Positions 1 through 8,579 of a stretch of DNA of 64,000 bases are shown here, piece after piece; the first letter of the stretch is position 1, and the number at the start of each line of letters is the position of its first letter. Both the position numbers and the translations under genes were made by a program. Source of the stretch: Microbacterium salitolerans (lineage in GTDB: Bacteria > Actinomycetota > Actinomycetes > Actinomycetales > Microbacteriaceae); NCBI RefSeq assembly GCF_019720895.1, contig NZ_JAHKSH010000004.1, positions 1 through 64,000 of the forward strand. The letters are read 5' to 3'. The notes beneath the pieces were generated by a model. The model saw only the letters and a list, made by a program, of their open reading frames with translations, was not told where the DNA came from and made no database searches.

Positions 1-1
1 C

Positions 2-34
2 GCGGCGGCGTCCCCTCGCGGGACCCCCCGCCGC
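2..34 (-). terminator. Hairpin downstream of the MHS transporter gene
   Basis: GCGGCGG at 2-8 pairs with CCGCCGC at 28-34, and an inner GTCCC (10-14) pairs with GGGAC (20-24). The hairpin starts 15 bases after the stop codon of the minus-strand transporter gene. There is no clear U-tract in the visible bases, so the terminator role is inferred from position and stem strength. Confidence 0.55.
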
Positions 35-49
35 TCTCTCATCGACAGG

Positions 50-1402
50 TCAGAGCCCGCGGGCCTTCGCCGCACGCCGGGCCGCGACCACGTCGACGCT
101 CTGGGTGTCGAGCGGGACGCCGCGCGTCTCCTTGACGACCGACACGGCCACGAAGGAGATCACGGTGATCGCCAGTATGTAGACGCCGATGTGCCAGGAG
201 ATCCCAGAGCGCTCGAGGATGAGCTGCGCGATCAGCGGGGCGAACGCGCCGCCGAGGATCGCGCCGAACGCGTATCCGATGGAGACGCCCGAGTAGCGCA
301 CGTCGGCCGGGAACATCTCGGCGTAGAGCGCCGACTGCGGCCCGTAGGACAGGCCGAGCCCGACCGTGAGCACGAACAGGGCGATGAAGAACAGGAACTG
401 GTCACCCGTATCGATGAGGAACCACATCGGGACCGCCCAGATGCCGACGATCGCGTAGCCGATCTGGAACGTGCGCACGCGGCCGATCTTGTCGGACACC
501 CAGCCGCCGAGCATCGTGAAGATCAGCCACCCGAAGGCCGAGAAGGTCGTCATGAGGAGCGCGTCGCCGCGCGGCATACCGACGACCGTCGAGACGTACG
601 TCGCGAAGAAGGCGATGAGCAGGTACCCGGCCGCATTGTTCGCGATGAAGATGAGCATCGTGAGCGCGACGTTCTTGCCGTGATGGCGGAAGAGCGTGCC
701 CAGCGGCGCCGACGACTCAGCGCGGCGCTGCTGGAGCTCGAGGAAGATGGGCGATTCCTCGACGGCGCGGCGGATGAGGTAGCCGACCACGATCAGCACG
801 ATCGAGAACAGGAACGGGATCCTCCAGCCCCAGGCGAGGAACTGCTCCTCTGTGAGGCTCGTCGTGATGACCCACATCGTCGCGGTCGCGAGGATCATGC
901 CGACCGGGACGCCGATCTGCGGGTATGCACCGAAGAAGCCTCGGCGGTTCTTGGGCGCGTGCTCGACCGACATGAGCGCGGCCCCGCCCCATTCGCCGCC
1001 GGCCGAGAAGCCCTGCAGAACGCGCAGCAGGACGAGCATGATCGTCGCTCCGATGCCGATCTGCTCGTACGTCGGGAGCACGCCGATGAGCGCGGTCGCC
1101 GCCCCCATCAGAATGAGCGTGAAGACGAGCATGCGCTTGCGGCCGAGCTTGTCGCCGAGATGGCCCGCCACGACCGCGCCGAGCGGGCGGAAGAGGAACG
1201 AGATGCCGAGCGAGGCCCACGAGGCGATCTGTGCGCCGACCTCGCCGAGCGGTGCGAAGTACAGGCTCGCGAACACGAGGCCCGCCGCCTGCGCGTAGAT
1301 GAAGAAGTCGTACCACTCGATCGTGGTGCCGACGAGGGTCCCCGCCAGGACGCGCCGCTCTTCGCGCCGCCGATCGAGGGTGGGACGGGCGTTGTCTGCC
1401 AT
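50..1402 (-). CDS. paaT: MFS transporter, metabolite:H+ symporter (MHS) family, probable phenylacetate uptake
   Basis: This is a 450-residue, 12-helix MFS permease. The motif GTTIEWYDFFIYAQ near the N-terminus is typical of the metabolite:H+ symporter group (ShiA, ProP, KgtP), followed by the MFS loop motif GDKLGRKRM. The ATG at 1402 (MADNARPT) was chosen over an upstream start at 1492 because a GGAG lies 9 bases before it and because the upstream codons run through the promoter and operator. A PaaR-type palindrome (1445-1462) sits in its promoter and the gene diverges from the phenylacetate operon. Import of phenylacetate or a related aromatic acid is therefore likely but inferred; substrates of MHS proteins cannot be read from sequence. 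Confidence 0.85.
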   Translation of the reverse strand: MADNARPTLDRRREERRVLAGTLVGTTIEWYDFFIYAQAAGLVFASLYFAPLGEVGAQIASWASLGISFLFRPLGAVVAGHLGDKLGRKRMLVFTLILMGAATALIGVLPTYEQIGIGATIMLVLLRVLQGFSAGGEWGGAALMSVEHAPKNRRGFFGAYPQIGVPVGMILATATMWVITTSLTEEQFLAWGWRIPFLFSIVLIVVGYLIRRAVEESPIFLELQQRRAESSAPLGTLFRHHGKNVALTMLIFIANNAAGYLLIAFFATYVSTVVGMPRGDALLMTTFSAFGWLIFTMLGGWVSDKIGRVRTFQIGYAIVGIWAVPMWFLIDTGDQFLFFIALFVLTVGLGLSYGPQSALYAEMFPADVRYSGVSIGYAFGAILGGAFAPLIAQLILERSGISWHIGVYILAITVISFVAVSVVKETRGVPLDTQSVDVVAARRAAKARGL

Positions 1403-1444
1403 GGTGATGAACTCCGTTGTTCGGGTAGCCGGTCTGCGTTCTTC

Positions 1445-1462
1445 ACTGAACGTTCGGTCAGT
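1445..1462. promoter_or_regulatory. PaaR-type operator, site 1
   Basis: The 18-bp sequence ACTGAACGTTCGGTCAGT is an imperfect palindrome (half-sites ACTGAmCG / CGkTCAGT). It lies just downstream of the putative transporter promoter, where a bound TetR repressor would block transcription. Near-identical copies occur at 1555-1572 and 9132-9149, all in front of phenylacetate genes. It resembles the palindromic PaaR operator described in Corynebacterium. Confidence 0.8.
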
Positions 1463-1470
1463 AATCGGGA

Positions 1471-1499
1471 ATAGTACACGCCTCGGCGCCACCCCGTCA
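1471..1499 (-). promoter_or_regulatory. Putative promoter of the MHS transporter gene
   Basis: On the minus strand a TGACGG -35 box (1499-1494) and a TACTAT -10 box (1476-1471) are separated by 17 bases. The predicted start at about 1464 falls at the edge of operator site 1. Confidence 0.5.
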
Positions 1500-1515
1500 C
1501 CCGCGGCTCGAATGT

Positions 1516-1545
1516 TTGCGCTCGCGCCGGCACGGCGTCTATTCT
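1516..1545 (+). promoter_or_regulatory. Putative promoter of the paaJ-F-H-Z operon
   Basis: A TTGCGC -35-like box (1516-1521) and a TATTCT -10 box (1540-1545) are separated by 18 bases. The predicted transcription start is about 1552, a few bases before operator site 2. Confidence 0.5.
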
Positions 1546-1554
1546 GACTTCATT

Positions 1555-1572
1555 ACCGACCGTTCGGTCATG
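1555..1572. promoter_or_regulatory. PaaR-type operator, site 2
   Basis: ACCGACCGTTCGGTCATG shares the core GACCGTTCGGTC with the other two sites, but its outer bases are less symmetric. It lies between the predicted start of transcription and the thiolase start codon. Confidence 0.75.
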
Positions 1573-1607
1573 AATTGCGAGCGGCGGCGTCGACGAGGAG
1601 GTCACCG

Positions 1608-2807
1608 ATGCCCGACGCATATCTCGTGGGAGGCGCGCGCACGCCCGTCGGGCGCTACGGCGGCGCGCTCGCCGCGTCCCGGCCCGACGACCTGGCCGCG
1701 CTCGTCCTCCGCGCAGCCGCAGCCCGCTCCGGTGCGCCCGACGACGCGTTCGACGAGGTGATCCTCGGTGCCGCGAATCAGGCCGGCGAAGACAACCGCA
1801 ACGTCGCGCGCCTCTCGACGCTCCTCGCGGGGCTCCCCGACGACCTTCCCGGGTACACCGTCAACCGGCTCTGCGCCTCCGGCATGACGGCTGTCGCCGG
1901 CGCCTCGCAGGCCGTGCGCGCGGGCGACGCCGACCTCATCATCGCCGGCGGCGTCGAGTCGATGACACGTGCCCCCTGGGTGCAGGCGAAGCCCTCCCGG
2001 GCCTGGGCGAAGCCGGGCGATCAGTTCGACACGTCGATCGGATGGCGCTTCACGAATCCGGTGCTCGCCGCGCGCGACAAGGCGACCTTCTCGATGCCCG
2101 AGACCGCGGAGGAGGTCGCGCGCCTCGACAGCATCTCGCGCGAGGACGCCGACGCGTTCGCCGTGCGCAGCCACGCGCGTGCCGTCGCGGCGATCGACGC
2201 CGGCCGCTTCGCGGACGAGATCATCGCGGTCGATGTGGACCTCGGCCGCGGCCGCCGCGCCACCGTCACGACCGACGAAGGACCCCGCCGCGACACGAAC
2301 CTCGAGACGCTTGCGGGACTCCGCCCCGTCGTTCCGGGCGGGGAGGTCGTCACGGCCGGCAACTCGTCCACGCTCAACGACGGAGCGAGCGCCCTGGTCG
2401 TCGCGAGCGCCGCGGCGATCGAGCGCTACGGTCTCACGCCGCGCGCCCGCATCGTCTCGCACTCCTCCGCGGCGCTCGCGCCCGAGATCATGGGGCTCGG
2501 CCCGGTCCCCGCCTCCGAGAAGGCGCTCGCCCGCGCCGGTCTCACCGCCGACGACATCGGATCGGTCGAGCTCAACGAGGCGTTCGCGACGCAGTCGCTC
2601 GCGACGATCCGTCGCCTCGGTCTCGACGAAGAGCGCGTCAACGCCGACGGCGGCGCGATCGCGCTCGGTCACCCGCTCGGATCCTCGGGATCCCGCCTGC
2701 TCGTGACGCTCCTCGGCCGCATGGAGCGCGAGAGCTCCCGCTACGGCCTCGCGACGATGTGCGTGGGCGTCGGCCAGGGCACCGCGATGATCCTCGAGAG
2801 GGTGTGA
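1608..2807 (+). CDS. paaJ: Thiolase (3-oxoadipyl-CoA/3-oxo-5,6-dehydrosuberyl-CoA thiolase)
   Basis: This 399-residue thiolase cleaves the beta-keto acyl-CoA intermediates at the end of phenylacetate degradation to release acetyl-CoA. The nucleophilic cysteine is in NRLCASGM (Cys89). The C-terminal catalytic pair is GHPLG (His355) and CVGVGQG (Cys385), and length and motif spacing are normal for the family. AGGAGG at 1596-1601 sets the ATG at 1608. It is the first gene of a tightly packed operon with the enoyl-CoA hydratase (1-base overlap), the dehydrogenase and PaaZ, and has a PaaR-type operator in its leader. Assignment to the phenylacetate pathway rather than general fatty-acid thiolysis rests on this context. 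Confidence 0.88.
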   Translation: MPDAYLVGGARTPVGRYGGALAASRPDDLAALVLRAAAARSGAPDDAFDEVILGAANQAGEDNRNVARLSTLLAGLPDDLPGYTVNRLCASGMTAVAGASQAVRAGDADLIIAGGVESMTRAPWVQAKPSRAWAKPGDQFDTSIGWRFTNPVLAARDKATFSMPETAEEVARLDSISREDADAFAVRSHARAVAAIDAGRFADEIIAVDVDLGRGRRATVTTDEGPRRDTNLETLAGLRPVVPGGEVVTAGNSSTLNDGASALVVASAAAIERYGLTPRARIVSHSSAALAPEIMGLGPVPASEKALARAGLTADDIGSVELNEAFATQSLATIRRLGLDEERVNADGGAIALGHPLGSSGSRLLVTLLGRMERESSRYGLATMCVGVGQGTAMILERV

Positions 2808-3556
2808 TGAACGTGACGGAATCCCTCCGCATCGCCGAACACGACACCCACATCGTGGCGACGCTCGACCGCCCGGAAAAGCGCAACGCCATCGACCAGG
2901 AGCTGATCGACAGCCTCCACACGCTGTGCAGCCGTCTCGAACAGGACCCGCGTACCCTCATCCTGCTCGGTGCGGGCGGCACGTTCGCCGCCGGCGCCGA
3001 CATCGCCCAGCTGCGCGCGCGACGCGCCGAGGACGCGCGCGCCGGCATCAACACCCACTGCTTCGCGCGCATCCGCCGCCTGCCGATGCCCGTCATCGCC
3101 GTCCTCGACGGCTATGCGCTGGGCGGCGGCGCGGAGCTGGCCTACGCCGCCGACATCCGCATCGGCACGCCGACGCTCAAGATCGGCAACCCGGAGACCG
3201 GTCTCGGCATCATCGCGGCGGCGGGAGCCACCTGGCGTCTGCGCGACATCGTCGGCGAGCCCCTCGCGGCCGAGATCCTGCTCACGGGGCGCGTCCTGAA
3301 CGCCGACGAGGCGCTCGCCGCCGGGCTCATCACGCACCTGCACGAGCCCGACGAGGCCCGTGCGCTCGCCGAGAGGATGGCGGCGTCCGTCGCACGCCTG
3401 GATCCCGCCGCCACCCGCGCGACCAAGCGTGCGCTGAACGCCCCCGCCGGAGCACACCCCGCGATCGAGCTCGCAGAGCAGGCGGCACTCTTCGAGAGCC
3501 CTGAGAAGATGCGCCGCATGACGGAGTTCCTCGAGAGAAAGCAGGCGAAGAAGTGA
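2807..3556 (+). CDS. paaF: Enoyl-CoA hydratase, PaaF-type
   Basis: This is a 249-residue crotonase-fold protein. Both catalytic glutamates of true hydratases are present: Glu110 in GGGAE and Glu130 in NPE. The oxyanion-hole segment AAGADIAQL is also visible. The usual PGAGGTQRL segment is altered to AAAGATWRL, which is unusual but keeps the fold. The ATG overlaps the thiolase stop by one base (TGATG). It is expected to hydrate 2,3-dehydroadipyl-CoA and acts between the epoxidase-derived CoA thioesters and the PaaH dehydrogenase. Confidence 0.83.
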   Translation: MNVTESLRIAEHDTHIVATLDRPEKRNAIDQELIDSLHTLCSRLEQDPRTLILLGAGGTFAAGADIAQLRARRAEDARAGINTHCFARIRRLPMPVIAVLDGYALGGGAELAYAADIRIGTPTLKIGNPETGLGIIAAAGATWRLRDIVGEPLAAEILLTGRVLNADEALAAGLITHLHEPDEARALAERMAASVARLDPAATRATKRALNAPAGAHPAIELAEQAALFESPEKMRRMTEFLERKQAKK

Positions 3557-4422
3557 CCGACGCCGACCTCGCCGCCCCCGCACGCGTCGGCGTGCTCGGC
3601 GGCGGCCGCATGGGGGCCGGAATCGCCCATGCCTTCCTGCTCGCCGGATCCCACGTCACGATCGTCGAGCGCGACGATGATGCCGCCGCCGGCGCGCGAG
3701 AGCGCGTCTCCCGGAGCATCGACCAATCGGTGTCCCGCGGCACGATCGCCGCGGCCGAACCCGCGCAGGGGCGCCTCGAGGTCACGGCCGAGATCGACGC
3801 CTTCGCCGACCGCGCCCTCGTCGTGGAGGCCGTCCCCGAGGACCTCGAGCTCAAAGCCGCCGCGCTCGCCCGCGTCGAACGGCAGATCGCCGGCGACGCC
3901 GTGATCGCGTCGAACACTTCGTCGATCCCGCTCGATCGCCTGGCGGACGCGCTGGAGCGCCCCGAGCGCCTCATCGGGCTGCACTTCTTCAACCCCGTCC
4001 CGGCGTCGAGTCTCGTCGAGATCGTCGTCGGCGCGCGCACGTCCGCCGAGCTCCCGGCCTCGGCCCACCGGTGGGTCGAGGCGCTCGGCAAGACGCCGAT
4101 CACGGTCTCCGACTCCCCCGGATTCGCATCGAGCCGCCTCGGGGTCGCGATCGCCCTCGAGGCGATCCGGATGGTCGAGGAGGGCGTCGCCTCGGCCGCC
4201 GACATCGACCTCGCGATGGAGCTGGGCTACCGTCATCCGTCCGGCCCACTCCGGACGAGCGACATCGTCGGGCTCGACGTGCGTCTCGGCATCGCCGAGC
4301 AGCTCGAGCGCGACCTCGGCGAGCGATTCTCTCCCCCGCAGCTTCTCCGCGACATGGTCGAGGACGGCCGTCTCGGCCGGAAAAGCGGTCGGGGCTTCTA
4401 CGACTGGACCACGAGCGCATGA
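3553..4422 (+). CDS. paaH: 3-hydroxyacyl-CoA dehydrogenase
   Basis: This is a 289-residue NAD-dependent dehydrogenase of the short 3-hydroxybutyryl-CoA dehydrogenase type. The N-terminal Rossmann motif GGGRMGAG is intact, as is the catalytic histidine segment HFFNPVP. The C-terminal domain ends in SGRGFYDW, typical of the family. The GTG start overlaps the hydratase stop by four bases (GTGA). It oxidises 3-hydroxyadipyl-CoA to 3-oxoadipyl-CoA, which the adjacent thiolase cleaves. Its single-domain length (no fused hydratase) agrees with PaaH. Confidence 0.87.
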   Translation: MTDADLAAPARVGVLGGGRMGAGIAHAFLLAGSHVTIVERDDDAAAGARERVSRSIDQSVSRGTIAAAEPAQGRLEVTAEIDAFADRALVVEAVPEDLELKAAALARVERQIAGDAVIASNTSSIPLDRLADALERPERLIGLHFFNPVPASSLVEIVVGARTSAELPASAHRWVEALGKTPITVSDSPGFASSRLGVAIALEAIRMVEEGVASAADIDLAMELGYRHPSGPLRTSDIVGLDVRLGIAEQLERDLGERFSPPQLLRDMVEDGRLGRKSGRGFYDWTTSA

Positions 4423-4470
4423 CCGCTCGCTTCGCGCCGGCCGGCGGCCGCGCAGACAAGGAGACGATCG

Positions 4471-6507
4471 ATGACCCGCACGCTTGACAGCTACGTCGCA
4501 GATGCCTGGTGGACTCCCTCCCCGGCCGCCGTCGGAACCGAGGTCCGCGACGCGTCGACCGACGACGTGGTCGCGACGGTCTCGAGCGAGGGCCTCGACC
4601 TCGGCGTCGTCCTGTCGCACGCGCGCACGGTCGGCCAGAAGAGCCTCTCGCGGCTGACCTTCCACCAGCGCGGCGTGCTCCTGAAGCAGCTCGCGCTCGC
4701 CCTCCAGGAGCGCAAGGACGAGCTCTACGAGCTCTCCTTCCGCACGGGAGCGACGAAGACCGATTCATGGGTTGACATCGACGGCGGCATCGGCGTCCTG
4801 TTCACTTACTCGGGCAAGGGACGCCGCGAGCTGCCCAACTCGACGGTGCAGCTCGACGGCCCCCTCGAGGTCCTCGCGAAGGACGGCTCGTTCCTCGGTC
4901 GCCACATCCGCACGACCCTCCCCGGCGCCGCCGTGCAGATCAACGCCTTCAACTTCCCGGTCTGGGGCCCGCTCGAGAAGTTCGCTCCCGCGTTCCTCGC
5001 CGGCATGCCGACCGTCATCAAGCCCGCGACGCCGTCTGCCTATCTCACGGAGCACATGGTGCGGATCCTCGTCGAGTCGGGTCTCCTGCCCGACGGATCC
5101 CTGCAGCTCGTCTCGGGGTCCGTGCGCGAGCTGTTCGCGCACACGGTCCTCGGCGATGTCGTCTCGTTCACGGGATCCGCCACGACGGCCGACCTCCTGC
5201 GTCGCCACGACGCCGTCCAGACGGGCGGCGTCATCTTCAACGCCGAGACCGACTCGATCAACGCCTCCGTGCTGGGTCCGGACGCGACTCCGGATACTCC
5301 GGAGTTCGCGGGCTACGTGCGCCAGCTCGTCGCCGAGATGACGACGAAGGCCGGGCAGAAGTGCACGGCGATCCGCCGCGCGATCGTGCCGGAGTCGCTC
5401 GCCGACGACGTCGTCGAGGCGGTGCGCGACCGCATCGCGGCCAAGACGGTCGTGGGCGATCCTCGGACGGAGGGCGCGACGATGGGCGCTCTCGCATCGA
5501 CCGAGCAGCGCGACGAGGTGCTGCGTCAGGTCGGGAAGCTCGTCCACGGGGGCGGAGAGATCGTCGTGGGGTCGACGGACGTGCCCACCGGCCCCGGTGC
5601 CTTCCTCGAGCCGATCCTGCTGCGCTTCGCCGACTCCCGCGCGGAGCGCGTGCACGACACGGAGGCCTTCGGCCCGGTGTCGTCGATCCTCACGTATGCG
5701 GACGCCGACGACGCCGCCGACCTCGTCATCCGCGGCGGCGGCTCCCTCGTCACGAGCGTGGCGTCGGCGGATCCAGCCTTCGTGGCGCCGCTCACCCGAC
5801 GCGTGGCGTCCGCGAACGGACGCATCCTCCTCCTCGACCGCGAGAACACGCGCACGTCGACGGGACACGGATCCCCGCTGCCGATGCTGGTGCACGGCGG
5901 ACCGGGTCGCGCGGGCGGCGGCGAGGAGCTCGGCGGCGTGCGCAGCGTGTTCCACCACATGCAGCGCACCGCGGTGCAGGGCAGCCCCGAGATGCTGACG
6001 GCCGTCACCGGCGTGTGGCACACGGGGGCGCGGGCGAACGCCGCGGGTGTGCACCCGTTCCGCAAGGCGCTCGACGAGCTCGTGATCGGCGACCAGATCG
6101 TGTCCGAGGAACGCGAGATCACCCTGGAGGACATCGAGCACTTCGCCGAGTTCACCGGCGACACGTTCTACGCCCACATGGACGAGGAGGCCGCAGCGGC
6201 GAACCCGTTCTTCCCCGGACGCGTCGCCCACGGCTACCTGCTCGTCTCGTTCGCGGCGGGGCTCTTCGTCTCGCCGGAGCCCGGCCCGGTGCTCGCGAAC
6301 TACGGCCTCGAGAATCTGCGCTTCGTCACGCCGGTCTCACCCGGCGACCGGGTGCGCGTCACGCTGACGGCCAAGCAGATCGTCCCCCGCGAGACGGACG
6401 ACTACGGCGAGGTTCACTGGGACGCCGTCCTGACGAACCAGGACGACGAGCAGGTCGCGACCTACGACGTGCTGACGCTCGTGTCGAAGTCGGCGGCCGT
6501 GGCGTGA
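4471..6507 (+). CDS. paaZ: Bifunctional oxepin-CoA hydrolase / 3-oxo-5,6-dehydrosuberyl-CoA semialdehyde dehydrogenase
   Basis: The protein has 678 residues, matching the usual PaaZ fusion. Residues 1 to about 520 form an aldehyde dehydrogenase with the NFPVWGP/VIKPA cofactor region and catalytic Cys298 in GQKCTAIRR. Residues from about 530 form an R-specific hydratase (MaoC-like) domain with the motif GDTFYAH (Asp564, His569) followed by NPFFPGRVAHGYL. It opens the oxepin-CoA ring and oxidises the resulting aldehyde, keeping the reactive semialdehyde within one enzyme. AAGGAG at 4458-4463 precedes the ATG by 7 bases. It ends the operon and converges on paaR. Confidence 0.93.
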   Translation: MTRTLDSYVADAWWTPSPAAVGTEVRDASTDDVVATVSSEGLDLGVVLSHARTVGQKSLSRLTFHQRGVLLKQLALALQERKDELYELSFRTGATKTDSWVDIDGGIGVLFTYSGKGRRELPNSTVQLDGPLEVLAKDGSFLGRHIRTTLPGAAVQINAFNFPVWGPLEKFAPAFLAGMPTVIKPATPSAYLTEHMVRILVESGLLPDGSLQLVSGSVRELFAHTVLGDVVSFTGSATTADLLRRHDAVQTGGVIFNAETDSINASVLGPDATPDTPEFAGYVRQLVAEMTTKAGQKCTAIRRAIVPESLADDVVEAVRDRIAAKTVVGDPRTEGATMGALASTEQRDEVLRQVGKLVHGGGEIVVGSTDVPTGPGAFLEPILLRFADSRAERVHDTEAFGPVSSILTYADADDAADLVIRGGGSLVTSVASADPAFVAPLTRRVASANGRILLLDRENTRTSTGHGSPLPMLVHGGPGRAGGGEELGGVRSVFHHMQRTAVQGSPEMLTAVTGVWHTGARANAAGVHPFRKALDELVIGDQIVSEEREITLEDIEHFAEFTGDTFYAHMDEEAAAANPFFPGRVAHGYLLVSFAAGLFVSPEPGPVLANYGLENLRFVTPVSPGDRVRVTLTAKQIVPRETDDYGEVHWDAVLTNQDDEQVATYDVLTLVSKSAAVA

Positions 6508-6508
6508 C

Positions 6509-6526
6509 CTGACGCGCCGGCGTCAG
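6509..6526. terminator. Hairpin between convergent paaZ and paaR
   Basis: CTGACGC (6509-6515) pairs with GCGTCAG (6520-6526) around a four-base loop. It lies just after the paaZ stop and contains the paaR stop. There is no U-tract, so a bidirectional terminator role is only likely. Confidence 0.45.
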
Positions 6527-7173
6527 CTGCCCGTCGGGCGGCTTCCCCCGCGGAAGTCGCCCGTCTCGCTCACTCGGACGCCGCTGCGCACGAACGCGAC
6601 GACGGTGTCGGCGAGCTCGTCGGGGGTGAACCGCCCCTCGGGCCGATACCACTCCACGATCGAGTTGACGAGACCGAACGTGAGGCGCTCGGCGAGACCG
6701 GGGTCGATGTCGTCGCGCAGGGACCCCTCCTCCCGTGCCTCTTCGAACAGGCGGCGCAGCCGCAGGTCGAGTTCGCGGCGACGCTCGACCGCGCGGCGCT
6801 CGATCTCGGTGTTCCCGCGCAGGCGCAGCAGAAGGGTCAGATAGGGCAGCTGCTCGCACGCGACGAGAACGGCGCCGCGCAGGACGAACCGGATCCGCAG
6901 CTCGAGCGGGCCCGTGGTCGCTTCGGGAGCCTCGAAGACGTCGGAGAGCGCACCCAGGGCCTTCTCGAGCGCGAGCTCGAGCATCTGCTCCTTCGAGGTG
7001 AAGTGGTGGTACACCGCCGACTTCGACAGCCCGAGGCGCTGCGCGATGATGCCCAGCGACGTCGCGTCGTACCCGTGGTCGTTGAAGGCGGCGACGATGA
7101 CCTCGAGCATTCCGTCGCGGTCGTATCCGGGCCTGCCGCGCCGCGGACTCGTCGTGTCTGTCGTCGAGGTCAC
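6523..7173 (-). CDS. paaR: TetR-family regulator of phenylacetate genes
   Basis: This is a 216-residue TetR regulator with an N-terminal helix-turn-helix (ATSLGIIAQRLGLSKSAVYHHF) and a helical ligand domain. It most likely represses the cluster by binding the three 18-bp palindromes at 1445, 1555 and 9132, with phenylacetyl-CoA as the expected inducer by analogy with known PaaR proteins. The GTG at 7173 is preferred because AGGAGG (7188-7183) lies 9 bases upstream. The ATG at 7182 touches that Shine-Dalgarno sequence, and the GTG at 7197 lies inside a strong hairpin. It follows paaK on the same strand, so it probably belongs to the paaI-paaK unit. Confidence 0.87.
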   Translation of the reverse strand: MTSTTDTTSPRRGRPGYDRDGMLEVIVAAFNDHGYDATSLGIIAQRLGLSKSAVYHHFTSKEQMLELALEKALGALSDVFEAPEATTGPLELRIRFVLRGAVLVACEQLPYLTLLLRLRGNTEIERRAVERRRELDLRLRRLFEEAREEGSLRDDIDPGLAERLTFGLVNSIVEWYRPEGRFTPDELADTVVAFVRSGVRVSETGDFRGGSRPTGS

Positions 7174-7194
7174 GGTGCCCATCCTCCTATATCG

Positions 7195-7226
7195 CACGGG
7201 CGCCGCGTTCCTCCGCGGCGCCCGTG
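7195..7226 (-). terminator. Strong hairpin between paaK and paaR
   Basis: A perfect 13-bp stem (CACGGGCGCCGCG at 7195-7207 with its complement at 7214-7226) has a six-base loop. It lies between the paaK stop and the paaR Shine-Dalgarno sequence. It may reduce read-through so that the regulator is made at a lower level than the enzymes. Confidence 0.6.
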
Positions 7227-7242
7227 ACGTCGTGTCGTGGGA

Positions 7243-8565
7243 CTACGCGGTCTTCTCGCGCAGGTCGTACAGGCGCTTGTACTTGCCCTCTGAACGCGGA
7301 AGGGATCCCGGAGCGACGATCTCGACGCCGATGGAGGTGCCGATCCGCTCCTTGACCCTCAGCTGCAGGATCTGCGCAGCGGCCTGGGAGGTCTCCGCGC
7401 CGACGCCGGGGGTGCATTCGATCTTCACGACGAGGTCGTCCATACGTCCCTGTCGCGTCAGCTCGAGGATGAAGTGCGGTGTCAGGTGCTCGATCGCGAG
7501 CGCGATCTCCTCGATCTGGCTCGGGAACAGGTTCACGCCGCGCAGGATGATCATGTCGTCGTTCCGGCCCGTGATCTTCTCGATGCGACGCATCGCCGGG
7601 GCCGCGGATCCGGGGAGGAGGCGGGTGAGGTCGCGTGTGCGATATCGGATGACGGGGAACGCCTCCTTCGTGAGGGTCGTGAAGACGAGCTCCCCCATCG
7701 CGCCTTCGGCGGCCGGCTGCAGGTCGTCGTCCAGGACCTCCGGGAGGAAGTGGTCCTCCCAGATGTGCGGGCCGTCCTGCGTCTCGACGAACTCGTTGCC
7801 GACGCCGGGCCCCATGACCTCGGACAGCCCGTAGATGTCGACCGCCTTGATGTCGAATCGGCGCTCGAGCTCGGCGCGCATCTCGTTCGTCCACGGCTCG
7901 GCGCCGCAGATCGCGACCTTGAGGGTGGTCCCGCGAGGATCCAGCCCCTGCGCGTCGAACGCGTCGGCGATCGTGAGGAGATAGCTCGGCGTGCACATGA
8001 TGGCGTCGGGCTCGAAGTCGCGGATGAGCTGCACCTGGCGGGCCGTCTGACCGCCCGACACGGGGATCACCGTGCACCCGAGGCGCTCGATTCCCGCGTG
8101 GGCGCCCTGGCCGCCCGTGAACAGGCCGTAGCCGTAGGCGTTGTGCACCTTCCAGCCCGGCTCCACGCCCGACGCGCGCAGCGAGCGCGCGATGAGGTCG
8201 GCCCAGCGGTCGAGGTCTCCCTGCGTGTACCCGACGACGGTGGGACGCCCGGTCGTTCCGGACGATGCGTGCACGCGGCGCACGTCGGCCATCGGGACGG
8301 CGAACATGCCGAACGGATAGTTCTGTCGCAGATCCTCCTTCGTCGTGAAGGGCAGCTTCACGATGTCGGCGAGGGTCCGGATGTCGTCCGGCGAGACGCC
8401 TGCGTCGTCGAACTTCTTCCGATAGAACTCGACGTTCTCGTACGCGTGGCGCACCGACCACTGCAGGCGCTCGAGCTGGAGACGCTCGAGAGCCGCTCGA
8501 TCGAGCGACAGGGCGTCAGCAGGCGCGTCGGGTGGGGCGGTGCGGGTCGTCAGGGTGTCCGTCAT
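7243..8565 (-). CDS. paaK: Phenylacetate-CoA ligase
   Basis: This 440-residue adenylate-forming enzyme activates phenylacetate with ATP and CoA to phenylacetyl-CoA, the first step of the pathway. The P-loop-like motif SSGTTGRPT, the adenylation region YGLSEVMGPG and the C-terminal lid domain beginning near KITGRNDDM are all present, and length matches PaaK. AAGGAG lies 6 bases before the ATG. It is 14 bases downstream of the PaaI thioesterase gene and is read from the divergent promoter shared with paaA. Confidence 0.94.
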   Translation of the reverse strand: MTDTLTTRTAPPDAPADALSLDRAALERLQLERLQWSVRHAYENVEFYRKKFDDAGVSPDDIRTLADIVKLPFTTKEDLRQNYPFGMFAVPMADVRRVHASSGTTGRPTVVGYTQGDLDRWADLIARSLRASGVEPGWKVHNAYGYGLFTGGQGAHAGIERLGCTVIPVSGGQTARQVQLIRDFEPDAIMCTPSYLLTIADAFDAQGLDPRGTTLKVAICGAEPWTNEMRAELERRFDIKAVDIYGLSEVMGPGVGNEFVETQDGPHIWEDHFLPEVLDDDLQPAAEGAMGELVFTTLTKEAFPVIRYRTRDLTRLLPGSAAPAMRRIEKITGRNDDMIILRGVNLFPSQIEEIALAIEHLTPHFILELTRQGRMDDLVVKIECTPGVGAETSQAAAQILQLRVKERIGTSIGVEIVAPGSLPRSEGKYKRLYDLREKTA

Positions 8566-8579
8566 GAGTGGCTCCTTCG

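Noticed and set aside
7174-7197. Upstream GTG (7197) and ATG (7182) as starts of paaR
   Set aside because: The GTG lies within the stem of the 13-bp hairpin and the ATG abuts the AGGAGG; only the GTG at 7173 has normal spacing.
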